Shown: positions 27,890 to 38,123 of the stretch, in pieces
How positions within the stretch are numbered: position 1 is the first letter of the stretch
Layout of the letters: each line of letters starts with the position of its first letter
Assembly (NCBI RefSeq): GCF_003058265.1
Contig: NZ_QBUK01000010.1
Span: 62,001-126,000, forward strand
DNA length: 64,000 nt
Direction: 5' to 3'
Origin: Flagellimonas amoyensis
GTDB taxonomy: Bacteria > Bacteroidota > Bacteroidia > Flavobacteriales > Flavobacteriaceae
Notes under the pieces: model-generated
Database searches by the model: none
The model's input: the letters and a program-made list of their open reading frames with translations, nothing else
What the model was told of the DNA's origin: nothing
Program-made: the position numbers and the translations under genes

Positions 27890-28666
27890 ATGAAAAGGAT
27901 ATTGGTGACCGGTGCCACAGGTCAGTTAGGTCAAACTATAAAGGAATTATCTAAAAACATGACCAATATGCTTTTTGATTTTAAAAGCTCTGCAGATCTA
28001 GATATTACCGATACTGGCAAACTTGAAGAAACCTTTATAAAAGGAGGGTTTAATTACTGCATCAATTGTGCCGCATACACTAATGTAGAACAAGCCGAGA
28101 AATCGCCCGAGCTTGCATACAGGATAAATGCAGATGCCGTTAAAAACCTTGCTATAGTTTGTTTAAATTATAAAGTTGATTTGATTCACATATCCACGGA
28201 TTATGTTTTTGATGGCACCAAGACATCACCTTACACAATCAACGATAAAACAAACCCCATCAATGAATATGGGAAGTCTAAATTACAAGGAGAGCAGAAT
28301 ATTAGTGAGGTTATGCCAAATCATTTTATACTTCGAACATCTTGGTTATATAGTAAAAAATTTGGGCATAATTTTTACCGTATCATTTTAAAAAAGGCCG
28401 GGGAAGGAGCCGAATTGAGAATTACTGACGAGCAAATTGGCTGTCCGACCAATACACAAACGTTGAGCAAGTTTATCATAGAAGACGTGATCCTGGGAGA
28501 TAAAGAATACGGGACCTATCATGTAACTGATGGGAAGGCGATGACATGGTATGATTTTGCCAAACAAATTCTTTTAGAACATGGATTGGATAAAAATGCT
28601 AAGCTTGTTTTGGATAGGAATTATCGTACATTAGCCAAGAGGCCTAAAAATAGTGTGCTTAATTGA
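27890..28666 (+). CDS. rmlD: dTDP-4-dehydrorhamnose reductase (short C-terminus)
   Basis: Last step of dTDP-L-rhamnose synthesis. The Rossmann motif GATGQLGQ is at 7-14, the STDYVFDG segment and the catalytic YGKSK are present. It has 258 residues against roughly 285-300 for typical RmlD and stops right after RPKNSVL, losing the last helix that packs near the sugar site. The following bases show weak out-of-frame coding likeness. It may be a short natural variant or a slightly decayed gene. First of rmlD-B-A-C, all AT-rich. Confidence 0.85.
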   Translation: MKRILVTGATGQLGQTIKELSKNMTNMLFDFKSSADLDITDTGKLEETFIKGGFNYCINCAAYTNVEQAEKSPELAYRINADAVKNLAIVCLNYKVDLIHISTDYVFDGTKTSPYTINDKTNPINEYGKSKLQGEQNISEVMPNHFILRTSWLYSKKFGHNFYRIILKKAGEGAELRITDEQIGCPTNTQTLSKFIIEDVILGDKEYGTYHVTDGKAMTWYDFAKQILLEHGLDKNAKLVLDRNYRTLAKRPKNSVLN

Positions 28667-28710
28667 TACAATTAAATGTTTAATCTCTATTTGAAACTTC
28701 ATTTAAGTTA

Positions 28711-29769
28711 ATGGGAAATTCTAGTATAAAGAAAATATTAATAACAGGCGGAGCGGGTTTTATTGGATCACATGTAGTTAGAAGGTTTGTCGAAAATTAT
28801 AAGGAATATCAAATTTTTAATTTAGATGCACTTACCTACGCAGGTAATCTTGAAAACTTAAAGGATATTGAATATAATGACAACTACACTTTTATTAAAG
28901 GGGATATTACAGATGAAGGTTTCCTGACAAAGCTTTTCGTTGAAAAAAGATTCGACGGCGTTATTCATTTAGCTGCAGAATCTCATGTGGATAGGTCAAT
29001 TTCCGACCCCTTGTCCTTTGTTAAGACCAATGTGATTGGAACGGTTAATTTATTGAATCAGTCCGTTAAATTGGCAAAAGAGAACCCAAGTTTTCGTTTT
29101 TATCATGTTAGCACAGACGAGGTTTACGGAGCATTGGGGGAAACAGGCTTTTTTACCGAAACAACCGCATATAGTCCCAACTCACCCTATTCAGCATCGA
29201 AAGCAAGCTCAGACCACTTTGTAAGAGCTTATGGTGAAACATATGGTTTACCCTTTGTGGTTTCAAATTGTTCCAACAATTATGGACCCAACCATTTCCC
29301 AGAGAAATTGATACCATTGTTCATCAACAACATCATAAATAATAAACCCTTGCCCGTTTACGGAGATGGTAACTATACCAGAGACTGGCTATATGTAAAA
29401 GACCATGCGAGGGCCATTGATTTAATATTTCACCAAGGAAAAAATGGGGAAACCTATAATATAGGTGGATTTAACGAATGGAAGAACATTGATCTGGTAA
29501 AGTTGTTGTGTGGCTTAATGGACAAAAAATTAGGAAGGAAAGAAAACTCTTCGCAGGAGTTGATCACATTTGTCAAAGACAGACCGGGGCATGACCTAAG
29601 ATATGCGATCGATGCCAGCAAAATAAATAGGGAGTTGGGTTGGAAACCGTCTGTAACTTTTGAGGAGGGGCTTGAAATCACCATTGATTGGTATTTTGAT
29701 AACCAGGATTGGTTGGACCATGTTACTTCGGGTGACTATAAAGACTACTACAAAAAGCAATATCAATAA
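28711..29769 (+). CDS. rmlB: dTDP-glucose 4,6-dehydratase
   Basis: Converts dTDP-glucose to dTDP-4-keto-6-deoxyglucose. 352 residues, an extended SDR. The NAD-binding GGAGFIGSH is at 12-20, HLAAESHVDRS follows, then VSTDEVYG and the catalytic YSASKASSDH (Tyr-x3-Lys). Complete. Lies 44 bp after rmlD and 12 bp before rmlA. Confidence 0.96.
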   Translation: MGNSSIKKILITGGAGFIGSHVVRRFVENYKEYQIFNLDALTYAGNLENLKDIEYNDNYTFIKGDITDEGFLTKLFVEKRFDGVIHLAAESHVDRSISDPLSFVKTNVIGTVNLLNQSVKLAKENPSFRFYHVSTDEVYGALGETGFFTETTAYSPNSPYSASKASSDHFVRAYGETYGLPFVVSNCSNNYGPNHFPEKLIPLFINNIINNKPLPVYGDGNYTRDWLYVKDHARAIDLIFHQGKNGETYNIGGFNEWKNIDLVKLLCGLMDKKLGRKENSSQELITFVKDRPGHDLRYAIDASKINRELGWKPSVTFEEGLEITIDWYFDNQDWLDHVTSGDYKDYYKKQYQ

Positions 29770-29781
29770 AGTCAGAGAAAT

Positions 29782-30654
29782 ATGAAAGGAATCATTTTGG
29801 CGGGAGGTTCGGGAACTAGATTACATCCATTGACCCTATCCGTAAGCAAGCAATTGATGCCAATCTACGACAAGCCAATGATTTACTACCCATTGTCAAC
29901 ACTAATGTATTCTGGGATTAGGGAAATTTTAATCATTTCAACACCCAAAGACCTTCCTCTATTTAAGGAACTCTTGGGAGATGGTAAAAAGTATGGCTGT
30001 AGTTTCTCCTATACTATACAAGAAGCTCCAAATGGTTTGGCGGAAGCTTTTATAATTGGAGAAGAGTTCATCGGGGATGATAAAGTAGCGTTAATCCTTG
30101 GGGACAATATTTTTTATGGATCAGGGCTGTCAAAATTGTTGCAAGAGAACAACGACCCTGAAGGAGGTATCATTTATGCCTATCGAGTACATGATCCAGA
30201 GCGATATGGTGTTGTAGAATTTGATGATGACGGAAAGGCAATTAGCATTGAAGAAAAGCCCATAGAGCCAAAATCCAATTTTGCCGTTCCAGGAATTTAT
30301 TTTTATGACAATGAAGTTGTTACAATTGCCAAAAACATAAAACCAAGCCCAAGAGGAGAACTGGAAATCACCGATGTAAATAAAGAATATTTAAAAAGAG
30401 GAACCCTTAACGTGAGTATATTGGATAGGGGTACAGCTTGGTTGGATACCGGAACATTCCAGTCATTAATGCAAGCATCACAATTTGTTGAGGTCATCGA
30501 AGAAAGACAAGGTTTAAAAATTGGCGCTATAGAGGCAGCAGCATTTGAAATGGGTTACATAAATAAACAGCAATTCAAGGCTTTGGCGGAGCCACTCATG
30601 AAAAGTGGCTACGGGAAAAATCTTTTGGGAATTTTGAACAAAGAGAGTTTATGA
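29782..30654 (+). CDS. rmlA: Glucose-1-phosphate thymidylyltransferase
   Basis: Makes dTDP-glucose from glucose-1-phosphate and dTTP, the entry step to dTDP-rhamnose. 290 residues, normal size. The nucleotide-binding [11 protein letters not shown] is at the N-terminus; [10 protein letters not shown] and the [20 protein letters not shown] segment are typical of RmlA. It overlaps rmlC by 4 bp (ATGA). Confidence 0.96.
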   Translation: MKGIILAGGSGTRLHPLTLSVSKQLMPIYDKPMIYYPLSTLMYSGIREILIISTPKDLPLFKELLGDGKKYGCSFSYTIQEAPNGLAEAFIIGEEFIGDDKVALILGDNIFYGSGLSKLLQENNDPEGGIIYAYRVHDPERYGVVEFDDDGKAISIEEKPIEPKSNFAVPGIYFYDNEVVTIAKNIKPSPRGELEITDVNKEYLKRGTLNVSILDRGTAWLDTGTFQSLMQASQFVEVIEERQGLKIGAIEAAAFEMGYINKQQFKALAEPLMKSGYGKNLLGILNKESL

Positions 30655-31196
30655 AGGTAACGGAAACCAAGCTCAAAGGCTGTTTTATATTAGAACCTAA
30701 TATCTTCAATGACGAAAGAGGCTATTTTTTTGAAAGTTTCAATTCCAATATTTTTAACAAAGCCACTGGACAAAAAATCAACTTTGTTCAGGATAATCAA
30801 TCCTACTCCTCCAAAGGTGTAATTCGCGCCATACACTATCAAATAGGGGAACATGCGCAGGCTAAATTGGTGCGTGTCCTTAATGGAAAGGTATTGGATG
30901 TTGCCGTTGACCTTAGGCAAGATTCTCCCACTTTCGGACAGCATGTTGCAGTAGAATTATCTGCCGAAAACAAAAAACAACTCTTTATTCCACGTGGATT
31001 TGGTCATGGATTTTCTGTGCTAAGTGAAACGGCCGAGTTCTTTTATAAATGTGATAATTTTTATAACAAAGATTCGGAGGGAGGAATTATCTATAATGAC
31101 CCAAACTTAAATATTGATTGGCAAATACCTGTTGACAACATTAAAGTGTCCCATAAAGATTTGGAACTACCCATTTTGGCAAACGCTCGATTATAA
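30651..31196 (+). CDS. rmlC: dTDP-4-dehydrorhamnose 3,5-epimerase
   Basis: 181-residue cupin enzyme that epimerises the 4-keto-6-deoxy sugar before reduction by RmlD. RAIHYQ (the catalytic His region), VVA-type DLR and [10 protein letters not shown] segments are as expected for RmlC. Starts in the rmlA stop (ATGA overlap). Downstream, 31197-31374 holds only a 27-codon ORF and a 12-bp palindrome, GGATGTACATCC (31292-31303). Confidence 0.95.
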   Translation: MKVTETKLKGCFILEPNIFNDERGYFFESFNSNIFNKATGQKINFVQDNQSYSSKGVIRAIHYQIGEHAQAKLVRVLNGKVLDVAVDLRQDSPTFGQHVAVELSAENKKQLFIPRGFGHGFSVLSETAEFFYKCDNFYNKDSEGGIIYNDPNLNIDWQIPVDNIKVSHKDLELPILANARL

Positions 31197-31374
31197 TGAA
31201 AGAAATCACAAAAATCGATAACATTAATTATTTGAACCAATGGACAATTGGGAATATGTGTACAGGTGGTATCAAATAAATGCCCTAATTGGGATGTACA
31301 TCCTAAAACTTCAATTAACTAGCTTACATATAGAAAATAGCGAGATTGCGGTAAATTATAACACAATTTAAACA

Positions 31375-32844
31375 ATGCTTTTTAACTCTTTAGATTTTGC
31401 TATATTTTTTCCTATAGTCTTTGTTTTATATTGGCTACTTTCCAGCAATTTAAGATGGAGAAACTTCCTTCTTCTTGCGTCTAGTTATGTTTTTTATGGA
31501 TGGTGGGATTGGCGCTTTTTGTTTTTGATTGTCATAAGCTCTTTGGTTGATTTCATTATTGGCCAGCAAATCCATAAAACTGGGGAAAAGCGCAAAAAAA
31601 GAAACTATCTATGGATTAGTTTGTTTGTAAACCTGGGCTTCCTGATATATTTCAAATATGCCAATTTTTTTATCGAAACCTTTGTGGATTCGTTTAGGCT
31701 GTTTGGAAAGGAAATCGAGATAAGCACCCTCAATATTATATTGCCCGTGGGTATAAGCTTTTATACCTTTCAAACATTAAGCTATACCATAGATGTTTAT
31801 AGGGGGCAGTTAAAGCCAACGAAGGATCCCTTGGCTTTTTTCACTTTTGTGGCATTTTTTCCGCAGCTGGTGGCAGGACCAATTGAGCGGGCCTCGCATT
31901 TATTGCCGCAATTTTACAAGACCTATAAATTTAATTATGACCAAGTAAAGTCTGGGTTGCTTTTAATGGCATTCGGCTTGTTCAAAAAAATGGTGATAGC
32001 GGACAGGGCTGCCTTGTACGTGAACGAGGTTTACAATAATCCAGGAGATTATGAGGGGATACAGACAATTATCGCCACGATACTATTTGCTTTCCAAATA
32101 TATTGTGATTTTTCTGGCTATTCTGATATTGCAATAGGCGCTGCGAGGACCATGGGATTTGACCTGATGAAAAACTTCGACTCTCCCTATTTGTCCAAAT
32201 CCATAACAGAATTTTGGAGGCGATGGCATATTTCACTTTCCACTTGGTTTAGGGATTATGTCTATATCCCCTTGGGAGGCAGCAGAAAAGGACAGTATAG
32301 AACGTACCTCAATCTGTTCATTGTTTTTGTGGTAAGTGGACTATGGCACGGGGCCGCAATAACATTTGTTTTGTGGGGAGTTATTCACGGAGCGGTAATT
32401 GTTTTGGAAAAGGCAACTAAAGGTTTAAGACACAAAGCCTACAACTTTCTTGGGCTGGGCAGCGGGACCTTTTCCAACAAGCTGTTCTTTACCCTAATAA
32501 CATTTGCAATCGTAGATTTTGCATGGATATTTTTTAGGGCGAACACGTTTGCAGATTCCAGAACAATAATCAAGGGATTTTTTACAAATAACTTTTATGA
32601 ATTATTTGGAGAAAAATTATACTTAATAGGATTAAAGGAGAATGAATTTCATGTGTTACTCTTAGCTATTTTAAGTTTATTGGTTGTAGAGAAAATGAAC
32701 AAGACCACCAACTTAATTAAAATGATAGGAAATCAAGGTATCCTTTCAAGGTGGTTGATATATATGTTCATTTTTTTCATTATTATCACTTTTGGTATTT
32801 ATGGTGCCAATGAGGTTTCTGAATTTATATATTTTCAATTTTAA
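31375..32844 (+). CDS. MBOAT family O-acyltransferase (AlgI-like)
   Basis: 489 residues with about eleven membrane helices. The MBOAT core is clear: FFPQLVAGPIER, FWRRWHISLSTWFRDYVYIPLGG and the invariant histidine in GLWHGAAITF. AlgI-type proteins carry acetyl groups across the inner membrane for O-acetylation of polysaccharide. It lies 2 bp before an SGNH-like gene, the usual partner arrangement, so both probably acylate the polymer made by this locus. Confidence 0.92.
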   Translation: MLFNSLDFAIFFPIVFVLYWLLSSNLRWRNFLLLASSYVFYGWWDWRFLFLIVISSLVDFIIGQQIHKTGEKRKKRNYLWISLFVNLGFLIYFKYANFFIETFVDSFRLFGKEIEISTLNIILPVGISFYTFQTLSYTIDVYRGQLKPTKDPLAFFTFVAFFPQLVAGPIERASHLLPQFYKTYKFNYDQVKSGLLLMAFGLFKKMVIADRAALYVNEVYNNPGDYEGIQTIIATILFAFQIYCDFSGYSDIAIGAARTMGFDLMKNFDSPYLSKSITEFWRRWHISLSTWFRDYVYIPLGGSRKGQYRTYLNLFIVFVVSGLWHGAAITFVLWGVIHGAVIVLEKATKGLRHKAYNFLGLGSGTFSNKLFFTLITFAIVDFAWIFFRANTFADSRTIIKGFFTNNFYELFGEKLYLIGLKENEFHVLLLAILSLLVVEKMNKTTNLIKMIGNQGILSRWLIYMFIFFIIITFGIYGANEVSEFIYFQF

Positions 32845-32846
32845 AA

Positions 32847-34301
32847 ATGGGGAATAAAAAAATACAGTTATATTTTAAAGCAATGCTCTTTTTGGTTTTG
32901 GCAAGTTTTTTTGTTTCAAAATTGGGTTTTGTTTTATCAAAAAGTAATTCTGGGGATTTCACTTGGAGAGGGTTCTATGCACAAAAAAAACAAAGTGTGG
33001 ATTTACTTTTTTTTGGCAACTCCCACTTAGGGAATGGCCTTGATGGGGCACTATTGAACTCTAAGAACAAGATTAACGCTTATACTCTATATAGCTCTGG
33101 ACAAACAATACCTCAAACATATTACAATATTAAAGAGGCATTAAAGTATCAAACTCCTGAGCTAATTGTAATAGAGACATTTTCAATAACAGGGGATTCT
33201 ATTTATTTTCTAGGACCTGAGTCAATTGCAGAAAGTGAGCTGCCTTTAAGAATTAAACACCAAAGTTTTGACTCTAAAAAATTCAGCGTTCTTAAAATTG
33301 AAGAATTCAACGACTTATATACGCCAACTGATTTTTTTGACATCTGGTTTCCCTATATTAAAAACCACGCCAATTGGAATGATTTTGAAGAAATTAAATC
33401 TAATCTAAATGTCAAAGGGTTGGAGAATTATTTTGGAACATCCAATTCAATATGGCCTTTAAATAAAAGCATGGCGGCCAAATATAAAACGACTAATTTT
33501 AACATTGGTAATTTTAATATTGCAGAAAGGCAAAGGCGGTATTTAGATGAGATAGTGAAACTCGCAAAGAGAAACAACATTAAAATTCTTTTATTGACAA
33601 TGCCATATTATAATGTCTTTCGTGATAAAATAGAGTACTCTTCAATTAATAAAGCAATATCAACCTATGCTACTTCAAGAGAAATTGATTTTTTAGATTT
33701 AAACCAAGTGTTTCCAGATTTGGAATATCATTATTTTTCAAAAGAAGATATTGGTCACAATCAACATTTAAATTATAAAGGAGCAATAAAAATCACAAAT
33801 TATTTGTCCAAATATTTAAATGAAAATTATAGGATTAAATCCAGTACAAGCAATTTACAATCTTTACCCGAATACTTTTTATACAATGATTTACTAAAAA
33901 AAGATAGTATAGATGACGGGTCAAAACTTATAGGTTATATAGATAGAATAAACGGTTCTGTTTCTAAAACATATAGAATAAAGCAAGGAGAAACCCCTGT
34001 TATATTTGATGGTTGGATGCTTTTAGAAGATAAAAAAGCTGAAGACAACGAAATGTTCGTTGGATTAATCAAAAGCACGGATTTTATTTATGTTAGTAAA
34101 GAACAGCAATTTTCAAGAAAAATAAGAAAGGACGTATCAAAACATTTTGAAAAGGAAAAGCTTTATGATGGTTCTGGATATCAGATAAGGATAAACAGTT
34201 ATCTTTTAGAAAAAGGGGCTTATAAAATATATCTGATAATTAGAAATCGAGAGGGAAATGTGGCTGTGAAATGGACAGGGAAAAGAATAGAAATAGAATA
34301 A
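32847..34301 (+). CDS. SGNH-like (DltD/AlgJ-type) protein, partner of the MBOAT
   Basis: 484 residues, family only partly recognised. One N-terminal membrane anchor (about 7-27), then a periplasmic SGNH-hydrolase-like domain: LLFFGNSHLGNG (block I with Ser) and, near residue 310, DIGHNQHLNYKGA, resembling the Asp-x-x-His block V. About 150 extra C-terminal residues have beta-rich character. DltD, AlgJ and AlgX proteins finish acyl transfer begun by MBOAT proteins; the 2-bp spacing supports this role. AT-rich. Confidence 0.65.
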   Translation: MGNKKIQLYFKAMLFLVLASFFVSKLGFVLSKSNSGDFTWRGFYAQKKQSVDLLFFGNSHLGNGLDGALLNSKNKINAYTLYSSGQTIPQTYYNIKEALKYQTPELIVIETFSITGDSIYFLGPESIAESELPLRIKHQSFDSKKFSVLKIEEFNDLYTPTDFFDIWFPYIKNHANWNDFEEIKSNLNVKGLENYFGTSNSIWPLNKSMAAKYKTTNFNIGNFNIAERQRRYLDEIVKLAKRNNIKILLLTMPYYNVFRDKIEYSSINKAISTYATSREIDFLDLNQVFPDLEYHYFSKEDIGHNQHLNYKGAIKITNYLSKYLNENYRIKSSTSNLQSLPEYFLYNDLLKKDSIDDGSKLIGYIDRINGSVSKTYRIKQGETPVIFDGWMLLEDKKAEDNEMFVGLIKSTDFIYVSKEQQFSRKIRKDVSKHFEKEKLYDGSGYQIRINSYLLEKGAYKIYLIIRNREGNVAVKWTGKRIEIE

Positions 34302-34467
34302 ATGCGCAATAGTAAATTAGACTGTTTTCAGAAATTATATCAAAAATGAAACAGGTGAAGTGGCAATTAAGAATACACATAAGACTATAGATGTGCGATA
34401 AATCAATTCAAATAGCTATAAACAAAAGACTTGAAATAGAATATTTTCATTTGCTTAAAAAGTTACA

Positions 34468-35925
34468 ATGAACACCGAGCAAAAAAAAATAATTTCGGGT
34501 TTAAAGTGGTCCGGTGTTCAGCTTTTTGTGGATTCAGGCTTCCGTTTTTTGGTTCAACTTATTTTGGCCAAAATCCTTTTACCTGAACAATTTGGCCTAC
34601 TGGCCATGTGCTCCATTTTTATAGCAGTGGCCAATGCCGCCTCGGAACTAGGTATGGGAGCTGCCCTCATCCAGAAAAAGGAAGATAGTGTGGCACAAAG
34701 TATGTATCCCACTGCCTTTATTTCAGGGATTATTTGGGGCTGTTTTTTGTATATTTTGATGAGTTTTTTGGTTGGTCCCGCGGCAGCCTGGTTTTATCAT
34801 GAACCGTTTTTAAATTATCTCATTCCGGCACTTTCCATCTCAGTGATAATTACTCCCATGTCATTTATCCACCATGTTATTCTGGTAAGGAAAATGGATT
34901 TTAAATCTCTTGCCAAAATATTGAACACCTCCTCTGTTTTAGCGGGTGTCGCAGCGATCATTGCTGCACTCATGGGCGCGGGGGTGTGGTCGTTGGTTAT
35001 ACATCAAGTATTAAGCCCTTTATTGGCCTTGCTCTTTTATTTTTATATAGTAAGATGGACTCCAAAACTGAATTGGGACAGAGAGCATTTTAGAGCTATT
35101 TTTGGATTTGGAGCATACGCAACCGGGACAAGGGTATTTAGTACGTTCACCTACAATATTGATAATTTATTAATAGGGAAATTGTTGGGTTCTTCACCTC
35201 TTGGAGCATATTCTTTAGCGTTTAATTTAACTGAGACCTTAAGGCAAACCCTAAGCAAAATCATCAACAATGTAATGTTTCCTGTTTTTGGTAAAAACCA
35301 AGATAACAGTGAAAAACTAAAGAACTATTTCTTAAATATTATAAAGATTAATGCTATTTTGATTTACCCTGTAATGGGTTTTTTGCTTTTGTTTTCGCAT
35401 GAAATTATATTTTTTATATTCGGCGACAAGTGGCAAGATGCGGTTGTCCCTATTCAGATATTGTCTGTGGCCATGATGATTCATTTAATGATTAATTCAT
35501 TCGCTTCCTTATTAAGAGGCATTGGCAAACCAGAACTCGAAATGAAAATCATTATGACACTAACAATATTAGTTCTTATTCCAGGGCTCATACTAGGCAT
35601 AAAGGTAGCAGGTTTAACTGGGGCGGCGTATGCTATTTTGGTTAACAAGTCTGGATTGGTCTTAACGGCATTAGTGGTTTTAAAAAAGGAAATTAATCTT
35701 AAGGTTTCTCAGGTTTTTAGCTCCGTATTAAAACCAGTTATGGCACTATCTATAAGTCTGGTATTGACCTACTTTATTAAGACTAATATGAATACAAGTG
35801 AAGGGATAATCCCTTTACTTCTATTAATGATAATCTATGGGTTGAGTTATGCCGGTATGATTTTTTATTTGGAGAAAAAAACGATGCAGCGCCTTTTAAC
35901 ATTAATTAAGAACAAGAATGACTAA
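34468..35925 (+). CDS. Wzx-type flippase (MOP superfamily oligosaccharide transporter)
   Basis: 485 residues with about twelve to fourteen membrane helices. The N-terminus GLKWSGVQLFVDSGFRFLVQLILAK and LLPEQFGLLAMCSIF are typical of the Polysacc_synt_3/MviN-like lipopolysaccharide exporters. It should flip the undecaprenyl-linked repeat unit to the periplasm. It overlaps the nitroreductase gene by 8 bp. The 166 bp before it contain no gene. Confidence 0.92.
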   Translation: MNTEQKKIISGLKWSGVQLFVDSGFRFLVQLILAKILLPEQFGLLAMCSIFIAVANAASELGMGAALIQKKEDSVAQSMYPTAFISGIIWGCFLYILMSFLVGPAAAWFYHEPFLNYLIPALSISVIITPMSFIHHVILVRKMDFKSLAKILNTSSVLAGVAAIIAALMGAGVWSLVIHQVLSPLLALLFYFYIVRWTPKLNWDREHFRAIFGFGAYATGTRVFSTFTYNIDNLLIGKLLGSSPLGAYSLAFNLTETLRQTLSKIINNVMFPVFGKNQDNSEKLKNYFLNIIKINAILIYPVMGFLLLFSHEIIFFIFGDKWQDAVVPIQILSVAMMIHLMINSFASLLRGIGKPELEMKIIMTLTILVLIPGLILGIKVAGLTGAAYAILVNKSGLVLTALVVLKKEINLKVSQVFSSVLKPVMALSISLVLTYFIKTNMNTSEGIIPLLLLMIIYGLSYAGMIFYLEKKTMQRLLTLIKNKND

Positions 35926-36955
35926 ACTCAAGGAATTATTGAAAAAATTAGACAAATCCTTGTTATGGTTTTGGTCTAAAAACACCTTTTTGAGTTCGTT
36001 TTATTATTTTTTTATTTCCGGAAAATTTAGACGGGAACATCACGCAGTTCTTGCTGGAAGGACACAGCATTCCAAGGAAATAAAGGAGGAAAAAGCGCAT
36101 TTTTACACCTTGGTAAGAAACACGCACAGACTAGAAAAAGGATTGCTAATGAAACCAAGACGCGATGTTTTCGCTTTGGATTTTATTGAAGAAACAGTTT
36201 CCCATTTTTTGACTTTAAATAAAGTTTCCCACCTTTCTTCTGACCCTCAGATACAATGGTCCTATGATGTGTTAACTGAATATTTTCAAGTTACCACAGA
36301 ACATCCAGTTATTGAAAATCAGCGTAAACGATTTTTAAGCTCAAGTAATACTTTGTTGGAAAGTACTTCTGGTCATGAAACCCTTACTCCATATGAAAGG
36401 AACGAAAAGAAAAAACCAAACATATCTTTTGAGGATTTTTTGGCCTTGACCCAGTATCGACGTTCGGTAAGGTGGTTCATGGATAAGCCCGTCCCCCATG
36501 ATTTAATTGATAGGGCATTAATGGCAGCTCGGCAATCCCCTAGCGCGTGCAATCGCCAACCATTTGAATATAGAATTATAGATGAACCCACATTATTGAA
36601 CGAGGTAACTAACTTGCCAATGGGGATAAAAGGGTATCAACACAATATCCCAATGATGATTGTGGTTGTTGGAAACCTCGATGCCTATTTTAACGAACGG
36701 GACAGGCATGTGGTGTACATAGATGCTTCTTTGGCAAACATGGCATTTATGTTGGCTTTAGAAACCTTGGGCCTCAGTTCTTGCCCAATCAACTGGCCTG
36801 ATATTGAAAGCTTAGAAAGGAAAATGGAAAAAACCCTTCGTTTGAAAAAATTCCAACGACCCATTATGTGTATGGCAGTCGGATATCCTGATCCGAAGGG
36901 AAAAGTGGCATATTCTGAAAAAAGAGCAATTGAAAAATTTAGAAAGTACAACTAA
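35918..36955 (+). CDS. Nitroreductase family protein in the polysaccharide locus
   Basis: 345 residues. A basic N-terminal extension of about 160 residues with no recognised domain is followed by an FMN-dependent nitroreductase-fold domain: RRSVRWFMDKPV, ARQSPSACNRQPFE and GLSSCPINWPD. Members in glycan loci may reduce a sugar precursor, but this is not established. It overlaps wzx by 8 bp and its TAA is directly followed by the pyruvyl transferase ATG, so the three are coupled. Confidence 0.82.
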   Translation: MTKLKELLKKLDKSLLWFWSKNTFLSSFYYFFISGKFRREHHAVLAGRTQHSKEIKEEKAHFYTLVRNTHRLEKGLLMKPRRDVFALDFIEETVSHFLTLNKVSHLSSDPQIQWSYDVLTEYFQVTTEHPVIENQRKRFLSSSNTLLESTSGHETLTPYERNEKKKPNISFEDFLALTQYRRSVRWFMDKPVPHDLIDRALMAARQSPSACNRQPFEYRIIDEPTLLNEVTNLPMGIKGYQHNIPMMIVVVGNLDAYFNERDRHVVYIDASLANMAFMLALETLGLSSCPINWPDIESLERKMEKTLRLKKFQRPIMCMAVGYPDPKGKVAYSEKRAIEKFRKYN

Positions 36956-38098
36956 ATGAAGATACAGATAGACGGTATTGATACTAAAAACAAAGGGGCC
37001 GAACTAATGCTAGTGGCGGCACTGGAACAATTGGAAACAACCCATCCCAATAGTGAGGTTTGGTTAAATCACACAGGTGAATTTGATCCCAAACTACTTC
37101 CCGATTTCAAGTTGGATCTAAAAATACCCAAGATGCGATGGTTGAGTAAATGGCCAATAAAAATCTTTAGGCGGATGGGTCGGCCATTTCCTATTACGCA
37201 ATTGACACAGTTTCATGTGCGTAAGGATATTGATCTTTTGCTAGACGCAGGAGGGTTTCAATTTTCGGACCAATGGAAACTTACTACGGAACAAGTAAAG
37301 GAAAAAGAAAAGTATTATAAAAAATTAAAGGAGAACAAAACAAGAGTAGTGCTCTTACCACAGGCATTTGGACCGTTCGAAACAACGTACGGAAAGCAAG
37401 TGGTTAAAATCCTTAGCCAATACACCGATTTGATTTATGCTAGAGATGAACAATCATATCAATGTCTTGTCAATGCCGGTGCAGAAGCACAAAAAATTAA
37501 TATATCATGTGATTTTACCCTTCCGGTAAAGGGAATAATACCCGAGCGTTTCCAGTATCTTAAAGGAGCGGTTTGCCTTATTCCTAACCATAAAATGATT
37601 TCCCCTAAAAAAAACAACAAAGACAAATATATTGGGTTGCTAAAAAACATAATTGACATGTACGAAAGAAAAGGGCTCCCTGTTTTTATGCTAAACCATG
37701 AAGGGTTTCGCGATAAAAGTCTTTGTGACGAAGTTAATACAGTAAGCGAAACAAAAATTCCCGTTGTAGATGGTATTACCGCCAAAGAAGTAAAGGGCTT
37801 GATAGGAAATTCGCATACGGTAATTTCCTCCCGCTTTCACGGAGTTGTTAGTGCTTTAAGCCAAGGAGTTCCTTGTTTGGCAACCAGTTGGAGCCATAAA
37901 TATGAAATGCTGTTTAAGGATTTTAGTCAGGAAGACAGAATTTTAACCGAAGAAGTAGATTGGGCTATAAATAGAGAAAGGATTATAAGCATAGAACAAA
38001 ACCACAAAACAATAGCCGACAACATCAAAGCGGTTAAAGCCCCCTTGTTGTTAAAAACCCAAAAAATGTGGGAGATAGCCCTCGACCTTAAAAATTGA
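36956..38098 (+). CDS. Polysaccharide pyruvyl transferase family protein
   Basis: 380 residues of the CsaB/WcaK family, which adds a pyruvate ketal to sugars of cell-surface polymers using phosphoenolpyruvate. DAGGFQFSDQW and the late SSRFHGVVSALSQGVP motif with its conserved His are the family hallmarks. The N-terminus IDGIDTKNKGAELM is typical of members found beside nitroreductases. It abuts the nitroreductase gene with no gap. Downstream lies a decayed membrane-protein gene. Confidence 0.9.
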   Translation: MKIQIDGIDTKNKGAELMLVAALEQLETTHPNSEVWLNHTGEFDPKLLPDFKLDLKIPKMRWLSKWPIKIFRRMGRPFPITQLTQFHVRKDIDLLLDAGGFQFSDQWKLTTEQVKEKEKYYKKLKENKTRVVLLPQAFGPFETTYGKQVVKILSQYTDLIYARDEQSYQCLVNAGAEAQKINISCDFTLPVKGIIPERFQYLKGAVCLIPNHKMISPKKNNKDKYIGLLKNIIDMYERKGLPVFMLNHEGFRDKSLCDEVNTVSETKIPVVDGITAKEVKGLIGNSHTVISSRFHGVVSALSQGVPCLATSWSHKYEMLFKDFSQEDRILTEEVDWAINRERIISIEQNHKTIADNIKAVKAPLLLKTQKMWEIALDLKN

Positions 38099-38123
38099 AA
38101 AGCGTTGGTCCGAACTTAAGTAA

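Noticed and set aside
30985..31002. TTCCACGTGGA in rmlC as parS
   Set aside because: It encodes the conserved IPRGFGHG motif of RmlC and lacks both outer arms of the site.
31196..31279. 27-codon ORF after rmlC
   Set aside because: Too short, no homology recognised, no downstream coupling; could be a remnant but cannot be supported.
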